Below, one piece after another: positions 1 through 9,328 of a stretch of DNA of 64,000 nucleotides. The stretch's first letter is position 1; the number at the start of each line of letters is the position of its first letter. The stretch is from CAUTUX01 sp963545485 (GTDB taxonomy: Bacteria > Bacillota > Clostridia > Christensenellales > CAG-917), in the NCBI GenBank assembly GCA_963545485.1, contig CAUUJG010000003.1, positions 33,936-97,935 of the forward strand, given 5' to 3'. Below the pieces are notes generated by a model that was given only the letters and a program-made list of their open reading frames with translations, was not told the origin of the DNA and did not search any database. Position numbers and translations under genes: made by a program.

Positions 1-499
1 TTTTATCAATGAGGCAATTCCCCCTTACTTCATACCTTTTATTCCCTGAATCTACTGTAATCTCAATATCTTGAAATGCTCCGCCCGCTATATCTTCTAC
101 ACTACTTGGTATCCTCAATTGCTTTATTGAAGTTTCTCTAAATGCCCAGCGTCCTATTTTCTTCAATCCTTCATTTAAAGTTACTGACTCCAGTGAATCG
201 CAGTTCGAACATCCATCCTCTTCTATTTCCTCAACTGAGCTCGGGAATACTATGCTTTTTACTCCGCTCATGCCAAAGGCTCTTCTACCTATTGTTTTTA
301 TGTAATCTGGAATTACGGCTCCTTGTCTCACAAATGCTAGATAATCGCCACCCTTTTCTATCGCACAATTATCTATTTCTTCGTACTCAACTTCCACATC
401 ATTCCAAGTTCCTCCCACTTGAACTTGTTTTATGAATATTTTATTCTCTTCTTTAGATTTTATCTCTTCTACAAATCCTAATTCTTTATTCTTATTCAT
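1..499 (-). CDS. BspA-like leucine-rich repeat protein, 3' end beyond window
   Basis: This gene starts with ATG at 499 and runs off the left edge, so only the first 166 codons are visible. After about 45 polar residues comes the block signature NCAIEKG, then repeats of the LRR_5 (BspA/Treponema pallidum) type such as IPSSVEEIEEDG and LNEGLKKIGRWAF. A second NCLI signature begins at the window edge. No signal peptide or membrane segment is visible at the N-terminus, so by sequence the protein looks cytoplasmic or non-classically exported. It begins one base after the stop of the GIY-YIG gene, and a weak purine-rich site overlaps that stop, so translation is probably coupled. The LRR_5 fold usually makes a solenoid for protein binding. 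The specific ligand is unknown. Confidence 0.85.
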   Translation of the reverse strand, partial: MNKNKELGFVEEIKSKEENKIFIKQVQVGGTWNDVEVEYEEIDNCAIEKGGDYLAFVRQGAVIPDYIKTIGRRAFGMSGVKSIVFPSSVEEIEEDGCSNCDSLESVTLNEGLKKIGRWAFRETSIKQLRIPSSVEDIAGGAFQDIEITVDSGNKRYEVRGNCLIDK

Positions 500-500
500 C

Positions 501-1004
501 TCACTCTCTTAACACGCACCATTTTCTAGTTGATTCATATCTTGGATCAGCAACATTATTTTCTTCTTCTTGTTCAATGCTCCAATTATTTACTTTAATA
601 ATGATATATTTAAAATCATCTGGTTCAACATAAACTTTTGCTCCTAAGCTTTTTTGAATAGCCTCTACATTTGTCACTCCAAATTCATGGTGATGACCTT
701 TCTGAATGTTCGATAACCCTGGATACGCGTCAATTAATGCTGATTCAACTTCAAAAGCTTCTTTGTTTGTTAAATTCCAGCGCTGAATTACATGTATGAC
801 ATCTAAACCCTCTCGAAGAATCTCTCTAATAATCTCACACTTATCTATCTCTTCAGGGTTCTTAAGAGCACCTTTAACATGTTCAAAAATACGATTGTCT
901 TTCCCTTTCCCTACATAAAATGTTTGTCCATTTCTTGGGTCAATTAAACGATAAACATAAAATCCAATTTTGCTACAAACATCTGATGAAAATCCTTCAA
1001 TCAT
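501..1004 (-). CDS. GIY-YIG domain protein (LEM-3-like/COG3680 type)
   Basis: The 167-aa protein has a GIY-YIG nuclease core near its N-terminus: FYVYRLI (residues 15-21) gives the GIY strand, YVGKGK (30-35) the YIG strand, and R38 and H42 lie where the catalytic Arg and His/Tyr of the family fall. N98 may close the core. The C-terminal part (about 110-167) is an extra alpha/beta segment ending in a YESTRKW motif right before the stop, so this domain may be cut short. The start follows a strong AAGGAG site. Related GIY-YIG proteins cleave DNA, but the cellular role of this branch is poorly known. It is co-transcribed with the downstream LRR gene, which begins one base after its stop. Confidence 0.75.
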   Translation of the reverse strand: MIEGFSSDVCSKIGFYVYRLIDPRNGQTFYVGKGKDNRIFEHVKGALKNPEEIDKCEIIREILREGLDVIHVIQRWNLTNKEAFEVESALIDAYPGLSNIQKGHHHEFGVTNVEAIQKSLGAKVYVEPDDFKYIIIKVNNWSIEQEEENNVADPRYESTRKWCVLRE

Positions 1005-1479
1005 TTTAATATCATTCTCCTTATTTATAGATTATTTTCAAACTCATCATATCTATTTCAATATGCTTCATCTTATTTAATTAGAGCGTAAATTTAGCCT
1101 TATTCTCTATTAAAATATAAATGTAGGAGGTGTAAATTGATTCAGTACTAGTAATTTCAATACGCTCCTTGGTGCTACATTAGTATATTAAAAGGCTATG
1201 ATTTTTTTCAAGTTCAAATATATTTTTAATCCTTTAATATGGCAACACAACATTATCAAACAACATCTTTACTCAATGAATAACCACTAAAACCGCATAT
1301 CTAACCCGCTCAACTACCCAAATTCAACACCCTCACCCCATAAGTATTATTAGATCTAATCTGCTCGAACAATATAGGAAATAAAACCTCCATAAGGAAT
1401 ATTGCAAATACTCTCACTTCAAAAACATATAAAACTAACGATAAGACTTGTGGGGCTTACATAGACTACCTTTGCCGAA
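1005..1479. other. intergenic stretch with orphan ribosome site
   Basis: No intact gene is visible. A perfect AGGAGG site lies at 1125-1130 on the plus strand, 6 bases before a TTG (1137) whose frame stops after four codons. It may be the start region of the ATPase gene whose 3' end survives as a relic at 1480-1900, the rest having been deleted. Confidence 0.4.
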
Positions 1480-1900
1480 GTTTTCTCTTCTACCCCTTTA
1501 GAAGATAGATATGACGTAAAAGGCAAAAGATATTTAGAGTTAGATAAAAAATATTTTCTAGCCGATCTTTCGTTTAGATATGCACTCATTGGAACGAAAA
1601 TACCGATTATGGGCATCTATACGAAAATGTTGTCGCAATAGAATTATTGCGTAGAGGCTTCGAGGTATACGTAGGTCAACTTGGTGAAAAATAAATAAAC
1701 TTTGTCGCCATTAAGGATGGCGTGAAAACTTACATACTAGTTTGTGACAATATCAAACTTTGCAACGTGGGGTTAATCCGTTGCTATCAATAAACGATGC
1801 TTATCCGAAAATTATTATTGCTCGTACAAAACATCCAGAAAGTCAATACGAAGGTATCAAAATAATCGACATTGCAAGGTGGCTTATTTCGCAAAATTAA
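1480..1900 (+). pseudogene. decayed 3' end of a COG1373-type ATPase (DUF4143)
   Basis: Read with frame changes, this stretch encodes the C-terminal DUF4143 domain of an AAA_14 ATPase: RYDVKGKRYLELDKKYFLAD, then (after a frameshift near 1605) YENVVAIELLRRGFEVYVG, a TAA stop in place of the Glu before INFVAIK (near 1690), and after another frameshift NDAYPKIIIART and IKIIDIARWLISQN to a TAA at 1898-1900. It matches the end of the second relic (8230-9142) segment by segment. The N-terminal P-loop half is absent. It is clearly non-functional. Confidence 0.8.
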
Positions 1901-1958
1901 AATAGTCATAGTGCGAAACAATATCTTTATTTCTATAAATAGCCAAATCTAACTATTT

Positions 1959-3707
1959 TCATAATCTTGTTATTTTTCCATCTGGCCAGTAGGTTGGGCA
2001 CTCACAGAATATCAGTCCTTGAAATTTATCATCGTGCTTATATACATAGCTGCGATCAATCTTAGATTTAACCTTCATTTCGATTTTATTACTATTGAAT
2101 GCGAACTCGCCTACAAACTCTACCGTGCTTGGAACAGTAATGGTGCTTATTCCAGTTGCCGCAAATGCCCCTTCTCCTATTCGCTTTAATCCTTCATTCA
2201 GAGTAACCCTTCTTAATCTAGAATTTCCCGCAAAGGCACTATCCCCTATATATTTCACGCTGCTTGGGATATCTACTGTCTCGAGTCCGCTACACTCAAA
2301 TGTTGAACTTCCTATCTTTTTTAGTCCTTCGTTAAATTTTACTGATTTTAATTTTTTACATCCTGCAAATGCGTTATCGTCTATCTCCTCTACTGATTTT
2401 GGAATTTCTATTGAAGCAACATCTGTTGCATAAAATACATTTTTTGAAATGATCTTAGTTCCCATAGGAATCAACCCATTTCTATCAGCAATTACCAATT
2501 GGTTTGTCTCCACTTCTATAAGACAATTGCCATCTAGCCTAAAATTTGCATTTCCGTCCGCAAGAGTAACGTCGACTTTTACAAATGCACCACCTTCAAT
2601 TTTCTCAACACTGCTTGGTATTGTAACTTGCTCTATTTTCGTACCCACGAATGCTCCTTCATGTATTCCTTTTATTCCTTCATTTAGTTTTACTGATTTC
2701 AAGTTTTTGCAATCCTGAAATGCAAATCCACATATCTCTTTGACAGAACCAGGTATTGTTATCTCTTCGATTTTACTGTCTCTAAATGCGTATATATCTA
2801 TGGCTTCAACATCATCTGGAATAACTGAATCTTCCCATCCTGCTATTAATCTTTTCTTCTCTTTTTCTATTAAGCAATTTCCTTTGACTACATACTTTGA
2901 ATTTTCTTCATTTAATTTTATGTGTAATTTGTTCGTTGAATGAAATGCTCCATAACCAATCTCTTCCACGCTATTTGGGATAGTTATTGTTTTAATTTTG
3001 GTCTCGGCAAACGCATTAATTCCTATTTCTCTTAATCCTTCTTTTAATTCTATTGTCCTTAAATTTTCACATCCTAAAAATGATTCACGTCCTATACTTT
3101 CAACGCTACTTGGGATATCTATTGATTGTAATCCTGTATATGCAAATGCCATCTCCCCTATTACCTTCAACCCATCGCACAATGTAACTTTTTGTAGATC
3201 GTAGCAGTTTAGGAAGGCATCACGCTCTAGTTCTACCACACTACTAGGAATAATAATTTCTTCAATTGCACTCTCTCCGAACATGCAATCCCCTAGTTTT
3301 TTAATACCGTCTCCCAAAGTCACCTTTCTCAAGCGTTCGCAACTCCTAAATGCATCAAAGCCTATTTCTCTAACTGTGCCTGGAATTACTATTGATTCTA
3401 TATTTGAACCCATAAACGCTTGCTCTCCTATTTCTTCTAATCCCTCGTTCAACTTAATTGATTTTAGACCAGAACATGAGAATGCACGCTCCTCTATTTT
3501 TTTAACACTCTTAGGAAGTTTTAATGAGCCTCTATCTATAAATTCAAATGCAAATTGACCTATAATTTCTATGGTATCTGGAAGTTCGTATCCATTATAT
3601 ACTTCAACCAAACGTCGTGTTTCCTTTTCAATTTTACAATTGTTTATTACTTCGTACTCTATCTCTGATTTTTTTCTTTTATTTTTAGTTTCTTTTTCTT
3701 TATCCAT
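1959..3707 (-). CDS. BspA-like leucine-rich repeat protein, 582 aa
   Basis: After a highly charged Lys/Glu-rich N-terminus (about 20 residues) with no signal peptide, nearly the whole protein is LRR_5 repeats of about 23 residues, alternating IPSSVExIGxxAF and LNEGLKxIGxxAF. The repeats fall into blocks, each opened by a non-repeat spacer with the signature NC-(K/L)IE-KE (for example NCKIEKETRRLVE, GNCLIEKEKKRLIAGW, GNCLIEVETNQLV). The start is fixed by a strong AAGGAG site 9 bases upstream. The nearest related sequence is the 584-aa protein at 5658-7412. BspA-type proteins with signal peptides are surface adhesins. Without one this protein may act inside the cell or use another route. The function is unknown. 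Confidence 0.9.
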   Translation of the reverse strand: MDKEKETKNKRKKSEIEYEVINNCKIEKETRRLVEVYNGYELPDTIEIIGQFAFEFIDRGSLKLPKSVKKIEERAFSCSGLKSIKLNEGLEEIGEQAFMGSNIESIVIPGTVREIGFDAFRSCERLRKVTLGDGIKKLGDCMFGESAIEEIIIPSSVVELERDAFLNCYDLQKVTLCDGLKVIGEMAFAYTGLQSIDIPSSVESIGRESFLGCENLRTIELKEGLREIGINAFAETKIKTITIPNSVEEIGYGAFHSTNKLHIKLNEENSKYVVKGNCLIEKEKKRLIAGWEDSVIPDDVEAIDIYAFRDSKIEEITIPGSVKEICGFAFQDCKNLKSVKLNEGIKGIHEGAFVGTKIEQVTIPSSVEKIEGGAFVKVDVTLADGNANFRLDGNCLIEVETNQLVIADRNGLIPMGTKIISKNVFYATDVASIEIPKSVEEIDDNAFAGCKKLKSVKFNEGLKKIGSSTFECSGLETVDIPSSVKYIGDSAFAGNSRLRRVTLNEGLKRIGEGAFAATGISTITVPSTVEFVGEFAFNSNKIEMKVKSKIDRSYVYKHDDKFQGLIFCECPTYWPDGKITRL

Positions 3708-3811
3708 ATATTCCCACTCCTTTTACTTATTTTAGTTTATTCCTTAAAAATTTAACAACCCATACTTTTAATTCTTATTAATTTATTTTTGACTTCCTCT
3801 AGGGAATTAAA

Positions 3812-4675
3812 TTAACACTTTGCAAGAACCCCATTTTTTGCTTTTTCTTCGGTATCGCCACTTTCATCAAACCCATCATATGGTGCTTTCGGATCGTGCA
3901 CTTTTGGTTTTCTCCTTAGCACATTACATGTTTCGTCTACATGAGCAAACGCAAAATCTAAATCGTCAGTCCATCCCGTATGTCCTGTGATAACTTTAAT
4001 TTTACCTTTTCTATTCTTAAGTATTTCTTGGAGTTTTTTAAGTGATTGATTTTGCAACTTTCGGTCTTCTGCAAGACTGTTTAAGAACGCATATCCGCCG
4101 TCTGCACCAAACCAAATTGTGTCGCCCGTAAATAGATATTCATCGTCAATTAAATATACAAGATGCCCCCATGTATGCCCTGGAACGAGAAATGCCTCGA
4201 TCTTAATATTACCTATATAGAAAACTTGTCCATCGTCAATCAAGACTTTCTTGTTATCAATTTTTACTCGAGGCAATTTATATAATCCCCAAAAAACTTT
4301 ACGACGCTTGTACCCCTCTAGATACTCATTTTCAATTTTTCCAATATATATGGTTGATTTCCTAAAGACTTCATCGCTACCTTTTTCAACTGCTCCCACG
4401 TGGTCTGTATCTTGATGAGTAATGAGGATTTCGTTTATGTCTTCAGGTTTTATATTCAACCACTGCATTTTTTCACTAAGCCTCTCATAGTTATATCCTG
4501 CATCAATCATAATGGTGTGCCCATCCTTTATATAGAAAAACACGTTGGCAACATACTCCCTGATACAAGCAACTTTCTCATCGATATATCCTGTATTTAG
4601 AGGTTTGAATATTTGTTTCCCCCTAAACATACGTGACATAACTTTAACTTGAAATTCTGAATCATTTTTAGACAT
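3812..4675 (-). CDS. MBL-fold metallo-hydrolase
   Basis: A metallo-beta-lactamase-fold hydrolase of about 287 aa. The metal motif appears as THQDTDHVG, the H-x-D-x-D-H variant in which Asp replaces the second His of HxHxDH. Further ligands are the His of VPGHTWGH, the Asp of FTGDTIWF and the His of ITGHTG. Members hydrolyse thioesters, lactones or phosphoesters. The substrate here cannot be told. The ATG at 4675 is preferred over a TTG at 4681 because it lies a good distance from the GGGGGA site. It follows the membrane-protein gene at 4688-5476 within a few bases, so the two form an operon, perhaps with the membrane protein handling the substrate or product. Confidence 0.85.
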   Translation of the reverse strand: MSKNDSEFQVKVMSRMFRGKQIFKPLNTGYIDEKVACIREYVANVFFYIKDGHTIMIDAGYNYERLSEKMQWLNIKPEDINEILITHQDTDHVGAVEKGSDEVFRKSTIYIGKIENEYLEGYKRRKVFWGLYKLPRVKIDNKKVLIDDGQVFYIGNIKIEAFLVPGHTWGHLVYLIDDEYLFTGDTIWFGADGGYAFLNSLAEDRKLQNQSLKKLQEILKNRKGKIKVITGHTGWTDDLDFAFAHVDETCNVLRRKPKVHDPKAPYDGFDESGDTEEKAKNGVLAKC

Positions 4676-4687
4676 CCACAATCCCCC

Positions 4688-5476
4688 TTAACTAATGTCA
4701 ATCCCAACATCATTGGCTAGGACTTCTTTAGAATTAGATTTCTTATCTATTGCCAATAGGTCGCTCTCATATTTTTGTTTTGCTTTAGGTAATAAAATCA
4801 AATGCCCACTTAGTGTCCATATATTTCCAAAACTAAAAGCACCTACCATCAATGCATTTACAATTGCGTGATTACCCGCAAGCCCTGTTAGACTAATCAT
4901 CACTGTACCGACTGCCATAGAAAACACTAGGCAAGAACGCGGATATGGACTACGACCCCTAATGACCGCCATGAATTGTGCATAGACCATAATAACCCAA
5001 CATATCGTCACAACTACATAAAGAGGTACAAGGATGTACATTGCGATTTTTGTTGAATGTACTAGTGCTACTTTTGGATTTGCCAGCGACATGTGTTTAT
5101 AGAAATATGCCAACCCCACTGAGGATACGTGTACTCCAGCACCACCAAAAGTTAAAAAACCAAAATTACCTATCACATATAACTTTGCATATTTTTGCGA
5201 ATATGGCTTGAGTGTATTGTAAATTGCAAAGTGACCTGCAATTCCCATAGGAACACCTATTAGTCCAACAATTGCTGACATAAACATCCTATCATCTGAT
5301 ACGCTGTGAAATTGTGAAAGTTCTCTCTCAATTCCTTTAAGACCCATATCCTTTGTTGCCCAACCCATCAAAAAATCACCTGATATAGTAATGACTGCAC
5401 CTACAATTGCGATACCTAGTAATAGAACTACTCTATCCCAATCAATAATCTTTTTGAAGTTATTTTTCTGCTCCAT
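4688..5476 (-). CDS. six-helix membrane protein, possibly DUF6796 family
   Basis: A 262-aa integral membrane protein with about six hydrophobic segments (near residues 15-35, 65-85, 100-125, 145-170, 183-200 and 205-230), a charged N-terminus and a polar C-terminal tail of about 30 residues. It resembles the uncharacterised DUF6796 group from memory, but I cannot verify this. It has a good ribosome site (AAGGGGC). The metallo-hydrolase gene begins just after its stop, so both are probably expressed together. No transport or enzyme motif is recognisable. Confidence 0.75.
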   Translation of the reverse strand: MEQKNNFKKIIDWDRVVLLLGIAIVGAVITISGDFLMGWATKDMGLKGIERELSQFHSVSDDRMFMSAIVGLIGVPMGIAGHFAIYNTLKPYSQKYAKLYVIGNFGFLTFGGAGVHVSSVGLAYFYKHMSLANPKVALVHSTKIAMYILVPLYVVVTICWVIMVYAQFMAVIRGRSPYPRSCLVFSMAVGTVMISLTGLAGNHAIVNALMVGAFSFGNIWTLSGHLILLPKAKQKYESDLLAIDKKSNSKEVLANDVGIDIS

Positions 5477-5657
5477 ATTTGCCCCTTGCTTTATGTAAAA
5501 TTCTTAAATAAAAATTCGGATGTCGCCCTCATTTATGTTAAATATTAATAACTTTTTTGTCAAAATTTTAACTATTTTTTTTGATTGGCAAATAATTGCT
5601 TGTCGCCTAAGAATTCTTTTTTTATTCGTTTTTATTTGATGTGAAACTATTCTAGTT

Positions 5658-7412
5658 TTACTCCTTATATCCCCAAATAACTTTGTATTTAGTCATCGTT
5701 CTTTCGCCATAGTCAATATCTTTCATATTCCACTTTTGATCCCATTTCTCTGGTTGGGAAGTTGCTTTACAATATATTGTCTTAAGTCTTTTACATTCTC
5801 CGAATATATCTCCGTCAATTTCTTCTACGCTATTTGGAATTACTATTGATTTTATCCCTGTTCTCGAGAATGCTGAACCTTCTATTCTTCTTATCCCTTC
5901 CTTTAATTCAATATGTTTCAGTTTCTTACAATCACTAAAAGCACACTGTTGTATTTCCTCAACATTCCCAGGAACTACAATGCTCTTGATCTTGCTATAC
6001 TCAAATGCCAATGATGCGATAACTTTTATGTCATTAGTGATATGTGAATGTTTTTCACCAGATAACAACGTAGAGGTCTCTTTTTCAACTAGACAGTTTC
6101 CCCTTGCTTCGTATTTTATATTGCCTTTTGCAACTTCAAATCTTACATCTTGAAATGGACTCAATTCTATTTCTTCAACTGTACTTGGAATGACAATTGA
6201 TTCTATTTTTGTTCCCTTGAATGCATCTTCACCAATTTTTCTCAGCCCTTCATTTAATCCAACTGATTTCAACTTACTGCAATCAAGGAATGCACATCCC
6301 CCTATTTCAGTTAAAGTGCTTGGCATTGTTATTGATTTTATTCTAGTAGCCATTAATGCCCCATCTCCCAGTTTTTTTAACCCTTCGTTTAAAGTTACGC
6401 ATTTTAGTTTTCCACAACCATAGAGTCCGTCAGAGCTTATCTCTTCAAGCGAAGCTGGCATAGTTATTGACTTCAGCTTTATTCTAAAGAAAACTGAAGG
6501 TGCGATGCTCTTAATATCATTTGGAATTTTATATCCCTTCCCAAGTGCAACTAATTTTTTTGTTCTTTTTTCTATCAAACAATTATCTCTAACTTCAAAC
6601 TTTGATTTTTCATTTGCTACCTTAAACGTTACATTATTAAAAGCACTACTAGATATTTTCTCCACCGTACTTGGAATTGTTACTTCGCTTAGTTTTGTTC
6701 CTTCAAATGCACTGTACCAAATTGATTTTAACCCTTCATTCAGCACTACCTGTTTTAGCTTTTTGCAACCGTAGAATGAGTCTTCTTCTATTTCTTCGAC
6801 TCCACTTGGTATTGTGATCGTTTCTATTCCCAATCCTTGGAAAGCACCTTTGTCGATCTCTCTTACATCCTTAGGTATAACTGAATTTATATTTGCCCAA
6901 ACTACTCTTTTTCTATCTCTCTCTATTAAACAATTTCCCCTTAGTTCATATTTTTTATTAAATTCAGAAATTGTCACTTCTATCCCTGAGAATGCACCGC
7001 TACCAATCCACTCCACACTAGCTGGAATATGTATCGATTTAACCTTCGTCCTTCTAAATGCATTTCTTCCTATTGCTTTCAATCCTTCGTTGAGAACCAC
7101 TGACCTTAAGCGGGAACATTCACAAAATGCTAGGTCTCCTATTTCTTCAAGGCTACTTGGCATTACCGCTCGTTTAATTCGATTCCATTGAAATGCGTTT
7201 CTTGATATCGTCTTAACTCCGTCTGGAATTGTCGCACCATGCTTTGCACTAAATAAAATCCCTGTTCCCTTTTCAATTAGACATCCACCGACTTTCTCAT
7301 AATCTACCTTTGTTGCTCCATAAAATGGATCATCATTATGTGTGCTAAAGGCTTCTTCAATTGGAATCATCTTGTGTTTAACGCCATTTATTATTTCATA
7401 TATTTCATCCAT
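5658..7412 (-). CDS. BspA-like leucine-rich repeat protein, 584 aa
   Basis: A second large LRR_5 protein with the same layout as the 582-aa one: no signal peptide, four blocks of about 23-residue repeats separated by spacers carrying GGCLIEKGTGIL, GNCLIERDRKRV, DNCLIEKRTKKLV and GNCLVEKETSTLL. It ends in a non-repeat cap (IYCKATSQPEKWDQKW... VIWGYKE). A very similar cap survives in the relic at 13380-13697, showing a shared C-terminal module. The start follows a GGTGAG site. The protein probably forms an extended solenoid for binding. The ligand and location are unknown. Confidence 0.9.
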   Translation of the reverse strand: MDEIYEIINGVKHKMIPIEEAFSTHNDDPFYGATKVDYEKVGGCLIEKGTGILFSAKHGATIPDGVKTISRNAFQWNRIKRAVMPSSLEEIGDLAFCECSRLRSVVLNEGLKAIGRNAFRRTKVKSIHIPASVEWIGSGAFSGIEVTISEFNKKYELRGNCLIERDRKRVVWANINSVIPKDVREIDKGAFQGLGIETITIPSGVEEIEEDSFYGCKKLKQVVLNEGLKSIWYSAFEGTKLSEVTIPSTVEKISSSAFNNVTFKVANEKSKFEVRDNCLIEKRTKKLVALGKGYKIPNDIKSIAPSVFFRIKLKSITMPASLEEISSDGLYGCGKLKCVTLNEGLKKLGDGALMATRIKSITMPSTLTEIGGCAFLDCSKLKSVGLNEGLRKIGEDAFKGTKIESIVIPSTVEEIELSPFQDVRFEVAKGNIKYEARGNCLVEKETSTLLSGEKHSHITNDIKVIASLAFEYSKIKSIVVPGNVEEIQQCAFSDCKKLKHIELKEGIRRIEGSAFSRTGIKSIVIPNSVEEIDGDIFGECKRLKTIYCKATSQPEKWDQKWNMKDIDYGERTMTKYKVIWGYKE

Positions 7413-7486
7413 TTTCTCACCTATAATCTATCTATATTTCGTTAAGTACCATATACTTTATTGCTTTTACCCCATTTTGGGCGACA

Positions 7487-8038
7487 TTATTCATTCACTC
7501 TACCAATTTTGTAATATGGTATGTTGTTATAATTTTCATTCTCTTTTGCGAGAAGACTGTCTTTTTCTATTGCATATTTCCCATTAGCAAAATCCTTAAA
7601 TGATACTAAAACCTTTTCATCTGAAATGTTATAGACTTTATTATTCTCAATCTTTCCGTTATCTTTTGCCACTTGAGAAATTACACCTAACTTACCATCT
7701 TTTGATGCCACAATATTATTTTATACTGTGCCGTTTGTTATAGCTGCACTATTAGCATCTTTCTTTTTATCAAATCCTAGCATACGCTTTATAGTGCTAT
7801 AGTCTGCTTCGCTTTTATTCATGATAGCAACGCTCTCTGAATCTTCAAGCCACTTTGCATATAAGTCCTGTGCGTCTTTCATCAACTTCCATTGTCCACT
7901 AGTTGTAATATTAACATTATTCTTATACCAACTACCATCGATTCCTTCATATGCTCTGGCATCATATCTTATCCCTATCTTAGCATTGATAATTACATTT
8001 TCATATACTGCTTTAAGTTTAGTCTTTTTATCGAGCAT
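7487..8038 (-). pseudogene. unknown protein split by an in-frame stop
   Basis: Two stretches in the same frame, 7721-8038 and 7487-7711, are separated only by a TAA at 7721-7723 plus three sense codons (NN before IVASKDGKLG). Read through, they give one protein of about 183 aa. The first half is charged and Lys-rich with DGSWYKNN and YAKWLEDS. The second half includes KDGKLGVISQVAKDNGKI and looks beta-rich. There is no good ribosome site at 8038, so the 5' end may be missing too. The family is not recognised. It is either a nonsense-mutated gene or a remnant of a larger surface protein. Confidence 0.6.
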
Positions 8039-8064
8039 AAGCGAATTGTTTGGCAGGTGCTAAC

Positions 8065-8099
8065 CGTGCCGCAAAGCGGCGTGCTTGTATTAGTCAAGC
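8065..8099. other. pair of adjacent hairpins
   Basis: GCCGC-aaa-GCGGC (8068-8080), extended by wobble pairs to 8065-8083, is followed directly by GCTTG/CAAGC arms (8083-8087 and 8095-8099). These are the most GC-rich bases of the neighbourhood. No T-run follows on the plus strand, so it is not a standard terminator. Confidence 0.45.
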
Positions 8100-8229
8100 A
8101 CTCGTCAAAAAGCCATTTGATTGTTTATATATGTAAAATAAGACACAAAATTAAATCACAAAATATATTACCCAATTTACAAAAAATATTAATTTTGGGA
8201 AATAAATATACTATACTATAGTCAAGGTT

Positions 8230-9142
8230 TTGAAAATGAAACTTATTGAGCGTGATTTTTATCTCGAAAAACTTAAAAAGGTTGTCGGTACTCCCGATAT
8301 AAAAGTAATTACCGGCGTTCGCCGTAGCGGCAAGTCCAAACTTTTGGAAGCATTCAACTCTTATATTCAAAACAACATATCAAATGCCAACGTTATGCAT
8401 ATCAATTTTAATCTTGAAAAATTTGAAAATTTTAAAGATTATCATAAATTAAAGGCGGAATGGCAGGCTCGTATCTCTACTCCGACATTGAATTGAAATA
8501 CGACTACATTAAAGATGTTTTCGATACGCTCATTGTGCGAGATATCCGCCAAAAGTACAAAATAAGAAACATTGCTTTGATGGACAAACTCGTGGATTTT
8601 CTTATGGATAATGTGTCTAATCTCACTTCCGCACGGAATATCGCCGACACGCTCACTTCGAACAAAGATAAAATTAACCACAAAACCATACTCAGTTTTA
8701 TATTCAATATCTTTGCAACGCTTTTGCGTTTTACAAAATCAGAAGATACGATATCAGTGGTAAAAAATATCTAACATCAAACGATAAGTATTATTTAAGC
8801 GATCACTCTTTCCGTTATGCCAAACTCGGAACGAAAAACCTTGATTATGGAAGAGTTCTGGAAAATATCATTGCGATGGAACTTCTTCGCAGAGGTTATA
8901 AAGTTTATGTCGGCGTGCTATACAAAAAAGAAATAGATTTCGTTGCGATAAAATGTAACGGAAAGATTTATATTCAAGTTTCGGATAACATATACGATCC
9001 CACTACTTTTCAAAGAGAAGTGTTACCGCTTTTGCAAATAAAAGACGCCTATCCGAAAACAATAATTGCAAGAACCCATCTCGAGCAATATGACTATGAG
9101 GGCGTTGCGATAATCAATATTGCCGATTGGCTGAAACAATAA
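8230..9142 (+). pseudogene. decayed COG1373-type AAA_14/DUF4143 ATPase with internal deletion
   Basis: The P-loop end (GVRRSGKSKLLE) is intact from the start near 8236. The sequence then jumps near 8455 from the segment NLEKFENFKDYHKL straight to GGMAGSYLYSDIEL, losing the Walker B, sensor and much of the ATPase core, and the frame changes. The DUF4143 part continues to a second frameshift near 8735 (RYDISGKKYLTSNDKYYLSD) and then reads cleanly through YENII-type sequence, LLRRGYKVYVG and the C-terminus IINIADWLKQ. The intact genes of this family here (10611-11966, 13692-14960) are about 420-450 aa, so several hundred bases are missing. It is non-functional. Confidence 0.85.
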
Positions 9143-9328
9143 TCATTTCCCCCAAAAACACATCATGTAAGTTTTTGAAATTTTTGGAATAATGTATAAA
9201 AGGTGGTTAGTCATTAGATGTTATGAGAGTAAATTCAAATACTTATTATTCTTTATAAAAATTTACACAATGCAAATGTTCTTCTAAGAATATTAGAAAA
9301 TAATATTTATAGTATTGCCTAATTTGCT

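Noticed and set aside
1419..1616. 65-aa minus-strand frame
   Set aside because: It is antisense to the decayed ATPase relic and has no family features.
2095..3558. Series of plus-strand reading frames inside the 582-aa LRR gene
   Set aside because: They are antisense to a clearly coding repeat gene, lack ribosome sites and arise from the repeated codon composition.
6190..7191. Plus-strand reading frames inside the 584-aa LRR gene
   Set aside because: Same reason: antisense open frames created by the repeats.
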